Below, piece after piece: positions 17,129 through 25,084 of a stretch of 43,122 nucleotides of DNA. Position numbers and translations under genes: made by a program. Within the stretch, counting starts at the first letter, position 1; each line of letters opens with the position of its first letter. This DNA comes from Planctomycetota bacterium (GTDB taxonomy: Bacteria; Planctomycetota; MHYJ01; WSZJ01), in the NCBI GenBank assembly GCA_016190145.1, contig JACPRD010000163.1:1-43122 (forward strand), in the 5' to 3' direction. The notes beneath the pieces were generated by a model. It made no database searches. It was given only the letters and a program-made list of their open reading frames with translations, and was not told the origin of the DNA.

Positions 17129-18934
17129 CTGGACCCGGTCACCCTCAACGAACTTTTCTTCACCGCGGTCGACACGTTCCGGCAGCAATCGCTGTTCCTG
17201 TTCAAGAAGGACGGGCACTGGCAGGGCCGCACCGCTCCGGACGTCGACATGCGCGTTCGCGAGCTGGCGCTGGGGCTTTCCGCGCTGGGTGTGAAGGCGG
17301 GGGAACGGGTTGCGATCCTCTCCGAGAACCGCCCGGAGTGGGTGGAAAGCGACCTCGCGATCCTCTCCGCGCGCGCCGTCACGGTGCCCATCTACCCGAC
17401 ACTTCCCGGCGACCAGGCAGAGTTCATTCTCGCGAATTCGGACGCGAAGGTGCTGATCGTCCCGAACGCCGACGTCGCGGCGCGCATCCGGCGGCCGAAG
17501 GTGCCGAAGGTGCAGCACGTCGTCCTTTTCGACGGCGGCCCTGCGGAGGGCGCGCGGACGCTGGCGGAGGTCATGACGCAGGGCCGCGACGTCTCGGCGC
17601 ACGAGCCGTACCGGCACCGCGCGGAGGCGCAGAAGGCGCGGCCCGAGGACCTGGCGACTGTGATCTACACGAGCGGAACGACGGGGAATCCGAAAGGGGT
17701 GATGCTGACGCACGGGAACATCGCCTCGAACGTGGCCTCCTGCATCCGGGCGATCCCGATCAACAACGAAGACCTGGCGCTCTCGTTCCTGCCGCTCTCG
17801 CACATCTTCGAGCGCATGATGACCTTCGCCCTGCTCCGCCAGGGCGCGTCCATCGCCTACGCCGAGGCGCTCGACAAGGTGCCGCAGAACCTCACGGAAG
17901 TCCGGCCGACGATCGTCGCGGGCGTGCCGCGCTTCTACGAAAAAATCCACGAGCGCATCATGTCCACCGTCCGCGCCGCCAAGCCCGCGCGCCAGCGCCT
18001 GTTCGAGTCGGCGCTGGACGTCGGCCGCGAGCGTTCGCAGGCGGAGATCCAGGGCAGGCCGATTTCCCGGACGCTTCTGTGGAAGTGGCGGATCGCGAGC
18101 ATGACGGTCTTCCGGAAGATCCGCGAAGCGGTCGGCGGGCGGGTGCGGCTGTTCATTTCGGGCGGCGCGCCTCTTTCGAAGGAAATCGGCGAGTTCTTCC
18201 ACGCGTGCGGGCTCACGATTCTCGAGGGATACGGGCTCACGGAGACGTCGCCCGTCATCACGGTCAACCGCGTGGACGACCTCAAGTTCGGCACGGTCGG
18301 AAAACCCGTCGCGAACGTCGACGTCCGGATCGCCGAGGACGGCGAGATTCTCGCCCGCGGACCGAACGTCATGACGGGCTACTGGAACCTGCCGAAGGAC
18401 ACGAAGGAAGCGCTGCGCGACGGCTGGTTCCACACCGGGGACGTCGGCCATTTCGATCCGCAGGGATTTCTCGTGATCACCGACCGCAAGAAGGAGCTGA
18501 TCAAGACCTCGGGCGGCAAGTTCGTCGCGCCCCAGCCGCTCGAGGCCGCGCTCAAGGCCTCGCCCTGGGTCTCGACCGCCGTCGTCGTCGGCGACAAGCG
18601 CAAGTTCTGCATCGCTCTCCTCGTGCCTCGGTTCGAGGCCGTCGAGAAATTCGCCCACGAGCACGGCCTCGCCTTCTCCAATCGCCGCGACATGCTCGCC
18701 TTCCCCGCCGTCCGCAAGCTGTTCGACGCGGAGCTCGAGAAGGTCAACGCCGGCCGCGCCCAGCACGAGACCGTGAAAAAGGTCGCGCTCCTCGAACGCG
18801 AGCTGTCGATGGCGGAAGGTGAACTCACGCCGACGCTGAAAGTGAAGCGCCGCGTCGTGGAGGACCACTTCAAGGAGCCGATCGAGGCGCTCTACAAAGA
18901 AGACGCGCCGCCGCCGGCGCCGGGTCCCGCTTAA
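17129..18934 (+). CDS. Long-chain acyl-CoA synthetase (AMP-forming)
   Basis: The enzyme activates fatty acids to acyl-CoA through an acyl-adenylate. Motifs: YTSGTTGNPKG (about residues 180-190, ATP/AMP binding), YGLTETSPVI, and GWFHTGDVGHFDPQGFLVITDRKKELIKTSGGKFVAP (adenylation and hinge; quoted in pieces GWFHTGD and DRKKELIKTSGGK). I place the start at CTG 17129, giving 601 residues. The reading frame upstream of the first ATG (17249) encodes TLNELFFTAVDTFRQQ and FLFKKDGHWQG, a region conserved in this family. AAGGAG lies 6 nt before that CTG, and no ATG, GTG or TTG occurs in frame between the stop at 17099 and 17249. TAGGAT at 17099-17104 may be the -10 box. Confidence 0.93.
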   Translation: MDPVTLNELFFTAVDTFRQQSLFLFKKDGHWQGRTAPDVDMRVRELALGLSALGVKAGERVAILSENRPEWVESDLAILSARAVTVPIYPTLPGDQAEFILANSDAKVLIVPNADVAARIRRPKVPKVQHVVLFDGGPAEGARTLAEVMTQGRDVSAHEPYRHRAEAQKARPEDLATVIYTSGTTGNPKGVMLTHGNIASNVASCIRAIPINNEDLALSFLPLSHIFERMMTFALLRQGASIAYAEALDKVPQNLTEVRPTIVAGVPRFYEKIHERIMSTVRAAKPARQRLFESALDVGRERSQAEIQGRPISRTLLWKWRIASMTVFRKIREAVGGRVRLFISGGAPLSKEIGEFFHACGLTILEGYGLTETSPVITVNRVDDLKFGTVGKPVANVDVRIAEDGEILARGPNVMTGYWNLPKDTKEALRDGWFHTGDVGHFDPQGFLVITDRKKELIKTSGGKFVAPQPLEAALKASPWVSTAVVVGDKRKFCIALLVPRFEAVEKFAHEHGLAFSNRRDMLAFPAVRKLFDAELEKVNAGRAQHETVKKVALLERELSMAEGELTPTLKVKRRVVEDHFKEPIEALYKEDAPPPAPGPA

Positions 18935-18946
18935 GGGGGATTCCCC

Positions 18947-19432
18947 GTGAATCGGCCCAATTGGAATCAAGAGGATGAGCAGCACGCCGAGAGCGGACGA
19001 ATCTGGCTTGACCAGGGATTCGTCTGTTACGACTCCAAGGTTTACCCGAGTTTCAGGATCAGAACGGAGCTCATCCGAGCCATTGGCGAGTACACAAATC
19101 AGTCGGGACCGGTATCTGACGACTACTTTCTGGTGCTTCTGACGCCGCACGGCAGTTTCGAAGCATCCTTCTACGCGTGCGGACGAGACGAATTCATGCG
19201 GGAGTTGAGGGAAATCTTCCCCGGTCTCCTCGACTTCGGGCTCTGTAATTCGGCCGACTTCCAGAGCAGAGTGCTCTGGCCGCCGGAGCTTTCAGGCCAC
19301 GAACTCTATCGGTTTCAGCCAAAGAAGCCGGTCGGCCTGGTGGAGCGATTGACAGGCGTGTTCCTGCCGAGGGTCGACTTGATCCTGGCGGACGAAGTTC
19401 TCGCTCTCACGAAGACGTCCCCGACGGACTGA
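18947..19432 (+). CDS. Hypothetical protein (161 aa)
   Basis: I do not recognise this protein. It is a soluble, mixed alpha/beta-looking sequence without signal peptide or membrane segment. The start is GTG 18947, preceded by AAGGGGGA, and it lies 12 nt after the acyl-CoA ligase stop, so co-transcription is likely. Its base composition is visibly less GC-rich than its neighbours and codon third positions are more mixed, which suggests later acquisition. The C-terminal FLPRVDLILADEVLALTKT is the most structured-looking part. Confidence 0.65.
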   Translation: MNRPNWNQEDEQHAESGRIWLDQGFVCYDSKVYPSFRIRTELIRAIGEYTNQSGPVSDDYFLVLLTPHGSFEASFYACGRDEFMRELREIFPGLLDFGLCNSADFQSRVLWPPELSGHELYRFQPKKPVGLVERLTGVFLPRVDLILADEVLALTKTSPTD

Positions 19433-19454
19433 TCGGCTTTCGATCCGGCACTCC

Positions 19455-19603
19455 CGAGAATCCGTGCGGAGATCGAGCGTAGGTCGGGACGCCGGCGCAG
19501 TCGCGCGCGGGCGGGAACAGCCTCGGGATTCTACTCCGCGTTCCGGCCCGCGCGCGGCAAGCCGTGCGACCCGACCGTAGCTCGATCCCCGCGCGGATTC
19601 TCG
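19455..19603. repeat. Long imperfect inverted repeat (64-nt arms)
   Basis: Arms 19455-19518 and 19540-19603 are reverse complements at 50 of 64 positions, with a 21-nt loop. Both ends of the arms pair best (CGAGAATCC at the base, CGCGCGCGGG near the loop). Such length and imperfect pairing suggest a transcribed hairpin or a palindromic mobile element. It begins 22 nt after the hypothetical gene. Confidence 0.8.
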
Positions 19604-19605
19604 AA

Positions 19606-19664
19606 CCCCGCGGTGGCGCGGGTACTCGCCGCGTATATTGCGGCTACCGGCGGTCACCGCGGGG
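19606..19664. other. Branched stem-loop, possible structured RNA
   Basis: An outer perfect 10-bp stem (19606-19615 CCCCGCGGTG with 19655-19664) encloses GGTA/TACC and GCCGC/GCGGC helices around a GTATATT loop. It follows the 64-nt inverted repeat directly and ends 7 nt before the stop of the next minus-strand gene. It has no T-run, so it is not a classic terminator. Strand is unknown. Confidence 0.5.
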
Positions 19665-19670
19665 TCATGT

Positions 19671-19865
19671 TCAGATGAGTTCTTGAGCCACGCGCAGGGC
19701 ATTGTCGGCCGCTTCCCTGACCTGGCGGAGACTGCGCTCGCAGGCCTCGGCGCGCTGGCCGATTCGGAGACCGCCCCCCACGAGGGCTTCTTCGGCGGCG
19801 TCGACATACGGGCGGATCGCGACGGCGGCGACGATCACGAGGAGGGCGTTCATCAGGGTCTTCAT
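19671..19865 (-). CDS. Small single-pass membrane or secreted protein (64 aa)
   Basis: The protein starts MKTLMNALLVIVAAVAIRPYVDAAEEA: one hydrophobic N-terminal helix, then an amphipathic, Ala/Arg/Glu-rich helix likely to form a coiled coil. GAGGA lies 6 nt before the ATG. It resembles the 83-residue protein at 23275-23526 in its first about 25 residues and overall layout, including the shared DNA word GAAGACCCTGAT. The family is unknown. Both lie on the minus strand, flanking the thiolase, vapBC and hydroxyacyl-CoA dehydrogenase genes. Confidence 0.65.
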   Translation of the reverse strand: MKTLMNALLVIVAAVAIRPYVDAAEEALVGGGLRIGQRAEACERSLRQVREAADNALRVAQELI

Positions 19866-20023
19866 GGCAGGTCCTCAGAGCGGTCCCATGTCGGAGGGAA
19901 TGAATCGCAAGCTCCATGCCATCCCATCCAATCCCTAACTACTTGCATAACATCAGGTTAAGACTCAACGAGGATCCGCCTTCCGTCCTACAAAGAGGAC
20001 ACTCCCCATCCTGATGCAGCTCT

Positions 20024-20053
20024 ACGAAGCACGAAGCACCAAACACGAAACAC
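20024..20053. repeat. 7-bp tandem repeat, degenerate
   Basis: Units ACGAAGC, ACGAAGC, ACCAAAC, ACGAAAC and a partial ACG run with strict 7-base period. There is no matching inverted arm nearby. It lies about 30 nt before the thiolase -10 box. Confidence 0.75.
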
Positions 20054-20084
20054 GCTCTTCGTCGCCCCCCCTTCCCCGAACCCC

Positions 20085-20090
20085 TACAAT
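20085..20090 (+). promoter_or_regulatory. -10 box of thiolase gene, leaderless start
   Basis: TACAAT is followed by GTCCCC and then ATG 20097, so transcription would begin at or one base from the start codon. No ribosome binding site is present. The -35 region is not recognisable. Confidence 0.6.
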
Positions 20091-20096
20091 GTCCCC

Positions 20097-21290
20097 ATGG
20101 CCCGCATCGCGATCATCGACGGCATCCGCACCCCGATGGGAATGTTCGGCGGCGCCTTCCGCGACCTGACCGCCCAGCGCCTCGGCGAGCTCGTGACGCG
20201 CGAACTCATGAAACGCACGAAGCTCGACCCCGCGCGCCTCGACCACGTCATCTTCGGCTGCTGCGGCCAGGCGTCCGATGCGCCCAACATCGCGCGCGTC
20301 ATCGCGCTTCAGGCAGGCATCCCGAAAGAAGTTCCCGCCCTGACCGTCATGCGCAACTGCGCGAGCGGCATCCAGGCGCTCACGTGCGCCGCCCAGAACA
20401 TCCTGACCGGCGAAGCCGACGCGCAGATCGCCGGCGGCACCGAGGTCATGTCCGCGTACCCGTTCGTGTCGCGCGACCTCCGCTGGGGACACAAGCTCCA
20501 GCACAGCGCGCTCATCGATACGATCTGGGAAGGGCTCACCGACCCCGTCGCGAACCAGATCATGGGGCGGACGGCGGAGAACCTCGTCGAGGAGTTCGGG
20601 ATCACGCGCGAAGAGCAGGACAAGCTCGCGGTGGAGAGCCACCGGCGGGCGTTCCGGGCGACGCGGGAGGGAAAGTTCAAAGAAGAGACGATGGCGGTCG
20701 AGGTGCCGAAGAAGGTGATGGGCAAGGCGGTGGCTCCCGACGTCGTGAGCCAGGACGAAGGGATCAACGCCGCGCTGTCGATGAACCAGCTCGCGCTTTA
20801 CCCGACGATCTTCAAGGAGAACGGCACGGTCACGCCGGGGAACTCGTGCCCGATCTCCGACGCCGCGTGCGCGCTTCTCGTCATGAGCGAGAAAAAGGCC
20901 CAGGAGCTCGGCCTCGAGCCGCTCGGGTTCCTCACGTCCTGGGGCTACGCCGGCCTCGCCCCGGAGCGCATGGGCCTCGGCCCCTGCTCCGCCACGCCGC
21001 TCGCGCTCGCGCGCGCGAAACTCGAGATGAAGGACGTCGAACTCTTCGAACTCAACGAAGCCTTCGCCGCCCAGGTCCTCGCCTGCCGCAAATGCGGCGG
21101 CTTCCCCGCCGACCTGACCAACGTCAACGGCGGCGCCATCGCCCTCGGCCATCCCGTCGGCATGACCGGTGCCCGCCTCGCCCTCACCCTTCTCCGCGAA
21201 CTCAAGCGCCGCGGCCAGAAACGCGGCCTCGCCACGCTCTGCGTCGGCGGCGGGCAGGGCGCGGCGATCCTGGTCGAGCGACCGGCTTAG
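20097..21290 (+). CDS. Acetyl-CoA acyltransferase (thiolase)
   Basis: This 397-residue thiolase cleaves 3-ketoacyl-CoA to acetyl-CoA and a shortened acyl-CoA, or runs in reverse. The nucleophile is C88 in NCASG, the histidine is H352 in ALGHPVG, and the second cysteine is C382 in CVGGGQG. Length is normal. The sequence around the first Cys (VMRNCASG instead of the commoner VNRFCASG) is slightly unusual. It starts at ATG 20097 with no ribosome binding site but a -10 box 6 nt upstream. With the hydroxyacyl-CoA dehydrogenase, enoyl-CoA hydratase and acyl-CoA dehydrogenase nearby it completes beta-oxidation. The closest functional class (FadA, FadI or AtoB type) is not decided. Confidence 0.94.
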   Translation: MARIAIIDGIRTPMGMFGGAFRDLTAQRLGELVTRELMKRTKLDPARLDHVIFGCCGQASDAPNIARVIALQAGIPKEVPALTVMRNCASGIQALTCAAQNILTGEADAQIAGGTEVMSAYPFVSRDLRWGHKLQHSALIDTIWEGLTDPVANQIMGRTAENLVEEFGITREEQDKLAVESHRRAFRATREGKFKEETMAVEVPKKVMGKAVAPDVVSQDEGINAALSMNQLALYPTIFKENGTVTPGNSCPISDAACALLVMSEKKAQELGLEPLGFLTSWGYAGLAPERMGLGPCSATPLALARAKLEMKDVELFELNEAFAAQVLACRKCGGFPADLTNVNGGAIALGHPVGMTGARLALTLLRELKRRGQKRGLATLCVGGGQGAAILVERPA

Positions 21291-21301
21291 CGAAGCGGGC
21301 G

Positions 21302-21330
21302 TTGACTCCCCCTTGGTAAGACGATATCTT
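21302..21330 (+). promoter_or_regulatory. vapBC promoter
   Basis: TTGACT (21302-21307) and TATCTT (21325-21330) are spaced by 17 bases, a clear housekeeping-sigma promoter. The start point about 7 nt later falls on the vapB ATG (21337), so the mRNA should be leaderless. Confidence 0.75.
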
Positions 21331-21333
21331 ACC
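21315..21333 (+). promoter_or_regulatory. Probable VapB operator
   Basis: Perfect palindrome GGTAAGA-CGATA-TCTTACC that covers the -10 box. Antitoxins of this type bind such palindromes and shut down their own promoter, so autoregulation by occluding the -10 box is likely. Confidence 0.65.
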
Positions 21334-21336
21334 TGC

Positions 21337-21588
21337 ATGAAGACCGTCGTCTCCAGCAAGGGCCAGATCGTCCTCCCCGCCGAAATCCGCCGCCAGGACG
21401 AGGTGGGGCCCGGACAACAGTTCGAAGTCGAACGGCTGGCGCCCGGCGAATACCGTCTCCACCGGATTTCCCGCCGGCGAAACGCGGGTCTGGTGAAGCT
21501 TCTCCTCGCGTGTCCGTCCAAGGGGTGGTTCCGGCCCGCGGACCGCACAGAAACGACCGACGACGTCCGCACGCCCGGCCTCCGGTGA
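21337..21588 (+). CDS. vapB: AbrB-type antitoxin (VapB-like)
   Basis: The 83-residue protein starts MKTVVSSKGQIVLPAEIRRQ, the SpoVT/AbrB swapped-hairpin DNA-binding fold (residues 1-48), followed by a toxin-binding C-terminus. The ATG lies 6 nt after the -10 box, with no ribosome binding site. The stop overlaps the GTG start of the toxin gene (GTGA), the normal arrangement of toxin-antitoxin pairs. It sits between two beta-oxidation genes transcribed in the same direction. Confidence 0.9.
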   Translation: MKTVVSSKGQIVLPAEIRRQDEVGPGQQFEVERLAPGEYRLHRISRRRNAGLVKLLLACPSKGWFRPADRTETTDDVRTPGLR

Positions 21589-21995
21589 CCTACCTCGTCG
21601 ACGCCAACGTCTTCTGCGAGCCGACCCGGCCGGCGCCCGACCCTGCGGTCGTCGAATGGCTGATGGCCAACGAAGGCAACTTCGTCGTGGACGCCGTCGT
21701 GCTGGGCGAAATCGGACTCGGCGTCCTTTCGCTTCCTCAGGGCCGCAAGCGCGCCAGGCTCGAAACCTGGTTCCACTCCGTGTGCCGGAGCGTCGAATGC
21801 CTCCCCTGGGATGCGGTCACGAGCCTCCGCTGGGCTCGCCTGGTCGTGGAGTTGAAACGCAAGGGGCGCCGGCTTCCCCTTCTGGACAGCATGATCGCCG
21901 CGAGCGCCCTCGTGCACGACCTGACCGTCGCGACCCGGAACGTCGCCGATTTCAAGCCGACGGGCGCCAGGGTTCTGGACCCGGTCGCACCCTGA
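21585..21995 (+). CDS. vapC: PIN-domain toxin (VapC-like RNase)
   Basis: The 136-residue protein is a PIN-domain ribonuclease. Its conserved acidic residues are D6 (LVDANVF), E42 (LGEIGLG), D101 (LLDSMIAA) and D122 (RNVADF), which bind the catalytic metal. N119 and T117 complete the usual T-x-N motif. VapC toxins cleave tRNA or rRNA and are neutralised by VapB. The start GTG overlaps the antitoxin stop. The closest group is the type with the DxMIAA motif paired with AbrB-fold antitoxins. Confidence 0.92.
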   Translation: MTYLVDANVFCEPTRPAPDPAVVEWLMANEGNFVVDAVVLGEIGLGVLSLPQGRKRARLETWFHSVCRSVECLPWDAVTSLRWARLVVELKRKGRRLPLLDSMIAASALVHDLTVATRNVADFKPTGARVLDPVAP

Positions 21996-22010
21996 TCCGG
22001 AGACGCGTGA

Positions 22011-22016
22011 TATCAT
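22011..22016 (+). promoter_or_regulatory. -10 box before hydroxyacyl-CoA dehydrogenase gene
   Basis: TATCAT lies 10 nt before ATG 22027, giving an mRNA leader of only about 3-4 nt. It lies after the vapC stop, so this gene need not depend on the toxin-antitoxin promoter. Confidence 0.5.
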
Positions 22017-22026
22017 CTGAACCCTC

Positions 22027-23241
22027 ATGTACATCTACAAGGCAGGCGTGCTCGGCGCGGGACTGATGGGAAGCGGCATCGCGCAGGTCATCACGTTTTC
22101 CGGGCTGCCGGTCGTGCTGCGCGACATGAACGACGCGCTGGTGCAGAAGGGGCTCGGGACGATCCGCAGGATTTACGAAGGGCGGGTGAAGAAGGGGAAG
22201 ATGTCGGCGGAGGAGCTCGAGCAGAAGATGGCGCTCGTCACGCCGTCGACGAGCGACGCCGATTTCGCCGACTGCGACATCGTGATCGAGGCGATCCCCG
22301 AGGAGATGGAGATCAAGAGGAAGGCGTTTGCGGCGCTCGACGCCGCCTGCCCCGAGCACGCGATCCTCGCGACGAACACGTCGTCGCTCTCGATCAGCGC
22401 GATCGCCGCGGCGACGAAGCGGCCCGAGAAGGTCGTCGGGATGCACTTTTTCTACCCCGCGCCGGTCATGAAGCTCGTCGAGGTCATCCCGGGCCTCCAG
22501 ACCTCGCAGGAAACCGTCGACGCCACCGTCTCGTTCACCGAGTCGCTCCGGAAGCTCCCCGTGCGCGTCAAGGAGTGCCCCGGCTTCCTCGTCAACCGCC
22601 TCCTCATGCCCTACCTGAACGAGGCCGCCTTCTGCCTCCAGGAAGGCGCCGCCACCGCGCGCGCCATCGACGACGCCGTCGTCGCCTGGGGAATGCCGAT
22701 GGGCCCCTTCACGCTCGCCGACGAACTCGGCGTCGACATCTGCGCGCACGCCGGCCGCGTCATGCACGAAGGCTACGGCCCGCGCATGGCCGCCGCGCGC
22801 GTCATCGAGAAGCTCTTCGCCGCAAGGCTCTTCGGCAAGAAATCCGGCGCCGGCTTCTACGTCTACGATGACCGTCCCGACCCGATGCCGGCGACGATCG
22901 CGGAGGTGCAGAAGGAGACGGGCATGAAGGGAACGGGATTCAGCGTCGAACGTCTTCTGTACCCGATGGTGAACGAGGCCGCGCTCTGTCTCGAGGAGGG
23001 GATTGCGGCGCCGTCGGACATCGATCTCGCGATGATGGCGGGAACGGGCTTCCCGATGGCGAAGGAAGGGCTTCTCCGCTGGGCGGACGAGGTGGGGCTC
23101 GACAGGATCTTCGGCGCGCTGGAGAAGTGGACGAAGGAGCTGGGTCCGAGGTTCTGGCCCGCGCCGCTTCTGCGCCGGATGGTGGGGGCGGGGATGGTGG
23201 GGAAGACGGGGAGGAAGGGATTCTTCGAGTACGTTCAGTAG
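22027..23241 (+). CDS. 3-hydroxyacyl-CoA dehydrogenase
   Basis: The 404-residue enzyme oxidises 3-hydroxyacyl-CoA to 3-ketoacyl-CoA with NAD. The N-terminal Rossmann fold has GVLGAGLMGSGIA (residues 7-19). NTSSLSI and GMHFFYPAPVMKLVEVI carry the catalytic Ser and His. Two copies of the C-terminal helical dimerisation domain follow (about residues 185-285 and 300-404), as in the dehydrogenase part of FadB/FadJ, but there is no hydratase domain here; that is a separate gene at 25085. Start at ATG 22027 follows a -10 box closely. The stop is followed by a 7-bp repeat and a small convergent gene. Confidence 0.94.
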   Translation: MYIYKAGVLGAGLMGSGIAQVITFSGLPVVLRDMNDALVQKGLGTIRRIYEGRVKKGKMSAEELEQKMALVTPSTSDADFADCDIVIEAIPEEMEIKRKAFAALDAACPEHAILATNTSSLSISAIAAATKRPEKVVGMHFFYPAPVMKLVEVIPGLQTSQETVDATVSFTESLRKLPVRVKECPGFLVNRLLMPYLNEAAFCLQEGAATARAIDDAVVAWGMPMGPFTLADELGVDICAHAGRVMHEGYGPRMAAARVIEKLFAARLFGKKSGAGFYVYDDRPDPMPATIAEVQKETGMKGTGFSVERLLYPMVNEAALCLEEGIAAPSDIDLAMMAGTGFPMAKEGLLRWADEVGLDRIFGALEKWTKELGPRFWPAPLLRRMVGAGMVGKTGRKGFFEYVQ

Positions 23242-23257
23242 GAAGAGCCAAAGGCAG

Positions 23258-23278
23258 AACTCAAACTCTCAACTCTAG
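23258..23278. repeat. 7-bp tandem repeat, degenerate
   Basis: Units AACTCAA, ACTCTCA and ACTCTAG follow one another without gaps. The repeat covers the stop codon of the small minus-strand gene, so it has replaced or extended that gene's 3' end. Confidence 0.65.
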
Positions 23279-23526
23279 AAGATCCTGGTGTTTGCGCGCC
23301 GCTCGACTTCCTTCTTCCCTTCTTCGCCGGCCCTGTTGAGTTCCTCGGCGGCCTTCGTGGAGTCGTCGGCGACCGTCTTGACATCCTCGACGGTTTCCTG
23401 GGCGCGGACCTGTTCCTGCTGGGCGCGGGCTTTTCCGTCGGTCCAGGCCTGCTTGGCCCTGGAGATCCAGGGGTGAAGGACGACGGCGATGGCGATCACG
23501 GCGGCGATCTTGATCAGGGTCTTCAT
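23275..23526 (-). CDS. Small membrane-anchored coiled-coil protein (83 aa)
   Basis: The protein starts MKTLIKIAAVIAIAVVLHPWISRAKQAW, with one hydrophobic N-terminal helix. A highly charged helix (residues about 28-80, rich in Glu, Lys, Gln and Arg) predicts a coiled coil. GGAGG lies 7 nt before the ATG. It is similar in start and layout to the 64-residue protein at 19671-19865, so the two are probably paralogs. No family is recognised. Its stop codon lies in a 7-bp tandem repeat, so the last residues may be acquired. Confidence 0.7.
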   Translation of the reverse strand: MKTLIKIAAVIAIAVVLHPWISRAKQAWTDGKARAQQEQVRAQETVEDVKTVADDSTKAAEELNRAGEEGKKEVERRANTRIF

Positions 23527-23689
23527 TTTCGTTCCTCCGATTCGTTTCCAGCGACACTTATCAATACAGCAAGGGGTATGCCTTCGGAGATGAATCCATA
23601 AACCATTGGAATTGCTATACTTACATGTTAGCAGAATGTTTGAGAGCGTCCGCTTCATGCACGCATCGTCATCATTCCATACGATTCGG

Positions 23690-24871
23690 CTACTTGGGAT
23701 CTGCCGCGGAAGGCGTCACCACCACCGGAGGCTCGAGAGGCTCCTTCGCCCCCGTGTGCTCCGGACACCCGCCCCACATCCCGAACCCCGTCGCCGTCGG
23801 CGTCCCCGCGTCCAGACACCCGATCCCCTTCCCGACCTCGTAGACGTAAATCCTCCCGTCCATGATCGACGGCGCATCGAGCACCGCACCGCCCGTCTTC
23901 ACACTCCATAGCTCCGTCCCCGTCGCCGCGTCGAGACTCCGAAACCGCCCGCTGGAGGCCCCGAAATAAACACGACCGCCCACCATCACCGGCGCCCCGA
24001 GCGTGTGCCCGTTCACGGAGAATTTCCACGCCGGCCCCCGCTTCGCCATGTCCACGCAGTGCAGTTCGGTGCCGCTCATCACCATGTACGCGCGGTCCCC
24101 CGAGATCATCGGGAACGGGAACGCCGTGGACTGCCCGCCCTGGGCGGCGCCGGCGTCCGGCGTGTACGTCCACGACTCCTTCCCGGCGCGGACGTCCACC
24201 ATCGACATCCCGCGATCGACGTGGAACACCAGCTGATCGCGGTAGCGCACCGGCATCGAGCGCGCCGACACCTGCTTCTTCCAGCTCGTCTTCCCCGCAC
24301 CCATCTCCACGGCCGCGAGCTCGCCGTTCTGCAGGCTCACGAACACGTGCTCCTGTCCCACCATCGGCGCGCCGAGAATGTCGGCGCCCAGAGGCTCCGC
24401 CCACAGCTCGTCGCCGGTCTTCGCGTCGAGACACACCAGATGCCACGAACCGCGCTCCGTCCGGTCCTGGCGCTGCGTCGCCGCCGCGTAAACGCGCCCA
24501 TGCGAAAGCGCCGGCATCGAGTGGATCGAGGGCGACAGCCACCGGCTCCAGAGCACCTTCCCATCCGAGCGCGCCAGGCGGTACAGCGTGCAGCTTCCCG
24601 TAATCACGTACGCGCTGTCCTCATCGAGGATCGGCGGATAGGGAGAGGTGTCCTGAAGTGACGTCTGCCACTTGACCTTCCCGGTGTGCGCGTCGATGGC
24701 GACGAAGCTGGAACCGTTGAGGACCGAAGCATAGATCCACCCATCCGCCACCGCCGCGGTGCCGTTCCCGAGGCTGGGGATCCGGCTCTCCCAGACGACC
24801 TTTCCTTTCGCTTCCTCGGCGAGCGCCGCCGAACCCAGCAGCAGACAGATCCCGATCGCGCGCATGCTCAT
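23690..24871 (-). CDS. PQQ-repeat beta-propeller protein, secreted
   Basis: The 393-residue protein has a signal peptide (MRAIGICLLLGSAALAEE; the ATG at 24871 gives two extra residues). At least six blades of the PQQ-like/WD40-like pyrrolo-quinoline repeat type follow, each with a pattern like VAIDAHTGKVKWQTS or LVCLDAKTGDELWAEP. These beta-propellers occur in outer-membrane assembly protein BamB and in many planctomycete extracellular proteins. No quinoprotein catalytic residues can be assigned, so a binding or scaffold role is more likely. GGAGG lies 5 nt before the start. It is divergent from the enoyl-CoA hydratase gene. Confidence 0.88.
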   Translation of the reverse strand: MSMRAIGICLLLGSAALAEEAKGKVVWESRIPSLGNGTAAVADGWIYASVLNGSSFVAIDAHTGKVKWQTSLQDTSPYPPILDEDSAYVITGSCTLYRLARSDGKVLWSRWLSPSIHSMPALSHGRVYAAATQRQDRTERGSWHLVCLDAKTGDELWAEPLGADILGAPMVGQEHVFVSLQNGELAAVEMGAGKTSWKKQVSARSMPVRYRDQLVFHVDRGMSMVDVRAGKESWTYTPDAGAAQGGQSTAFPFPMISGDRAYMVMSGTELHCVDMAKRGPAWKFSVNGHTLGAPVMVGGRVYFGASSGRFRSLDAATGTELWSVKTGGAVLDAPSIMDGRIYVYEVGKGIGCLDAGTPTATGFGMWGGCPEHTGAKEPLEPPVVVTPSAADPK

Positions 24872-25084
24872 GACCGCCTCCGGGCAAATGGGAACCTTGG
24901 AGTGAATTGCAATCGGGATGCCGCGTCCACAACGCGGCGCGGCGGCGTCCCGGGGCGGGAAAATGTAAAGCGTCTTAACGAATCCCGGGGGAGCTCGATT
25001 TACGCGGACTTTCGGGCGCCACCCCCGCGGCGGAAGTAGAATCGATCGCGAAGCGCTTCCAGCCCCCTATCCCGGAGATCCCAC

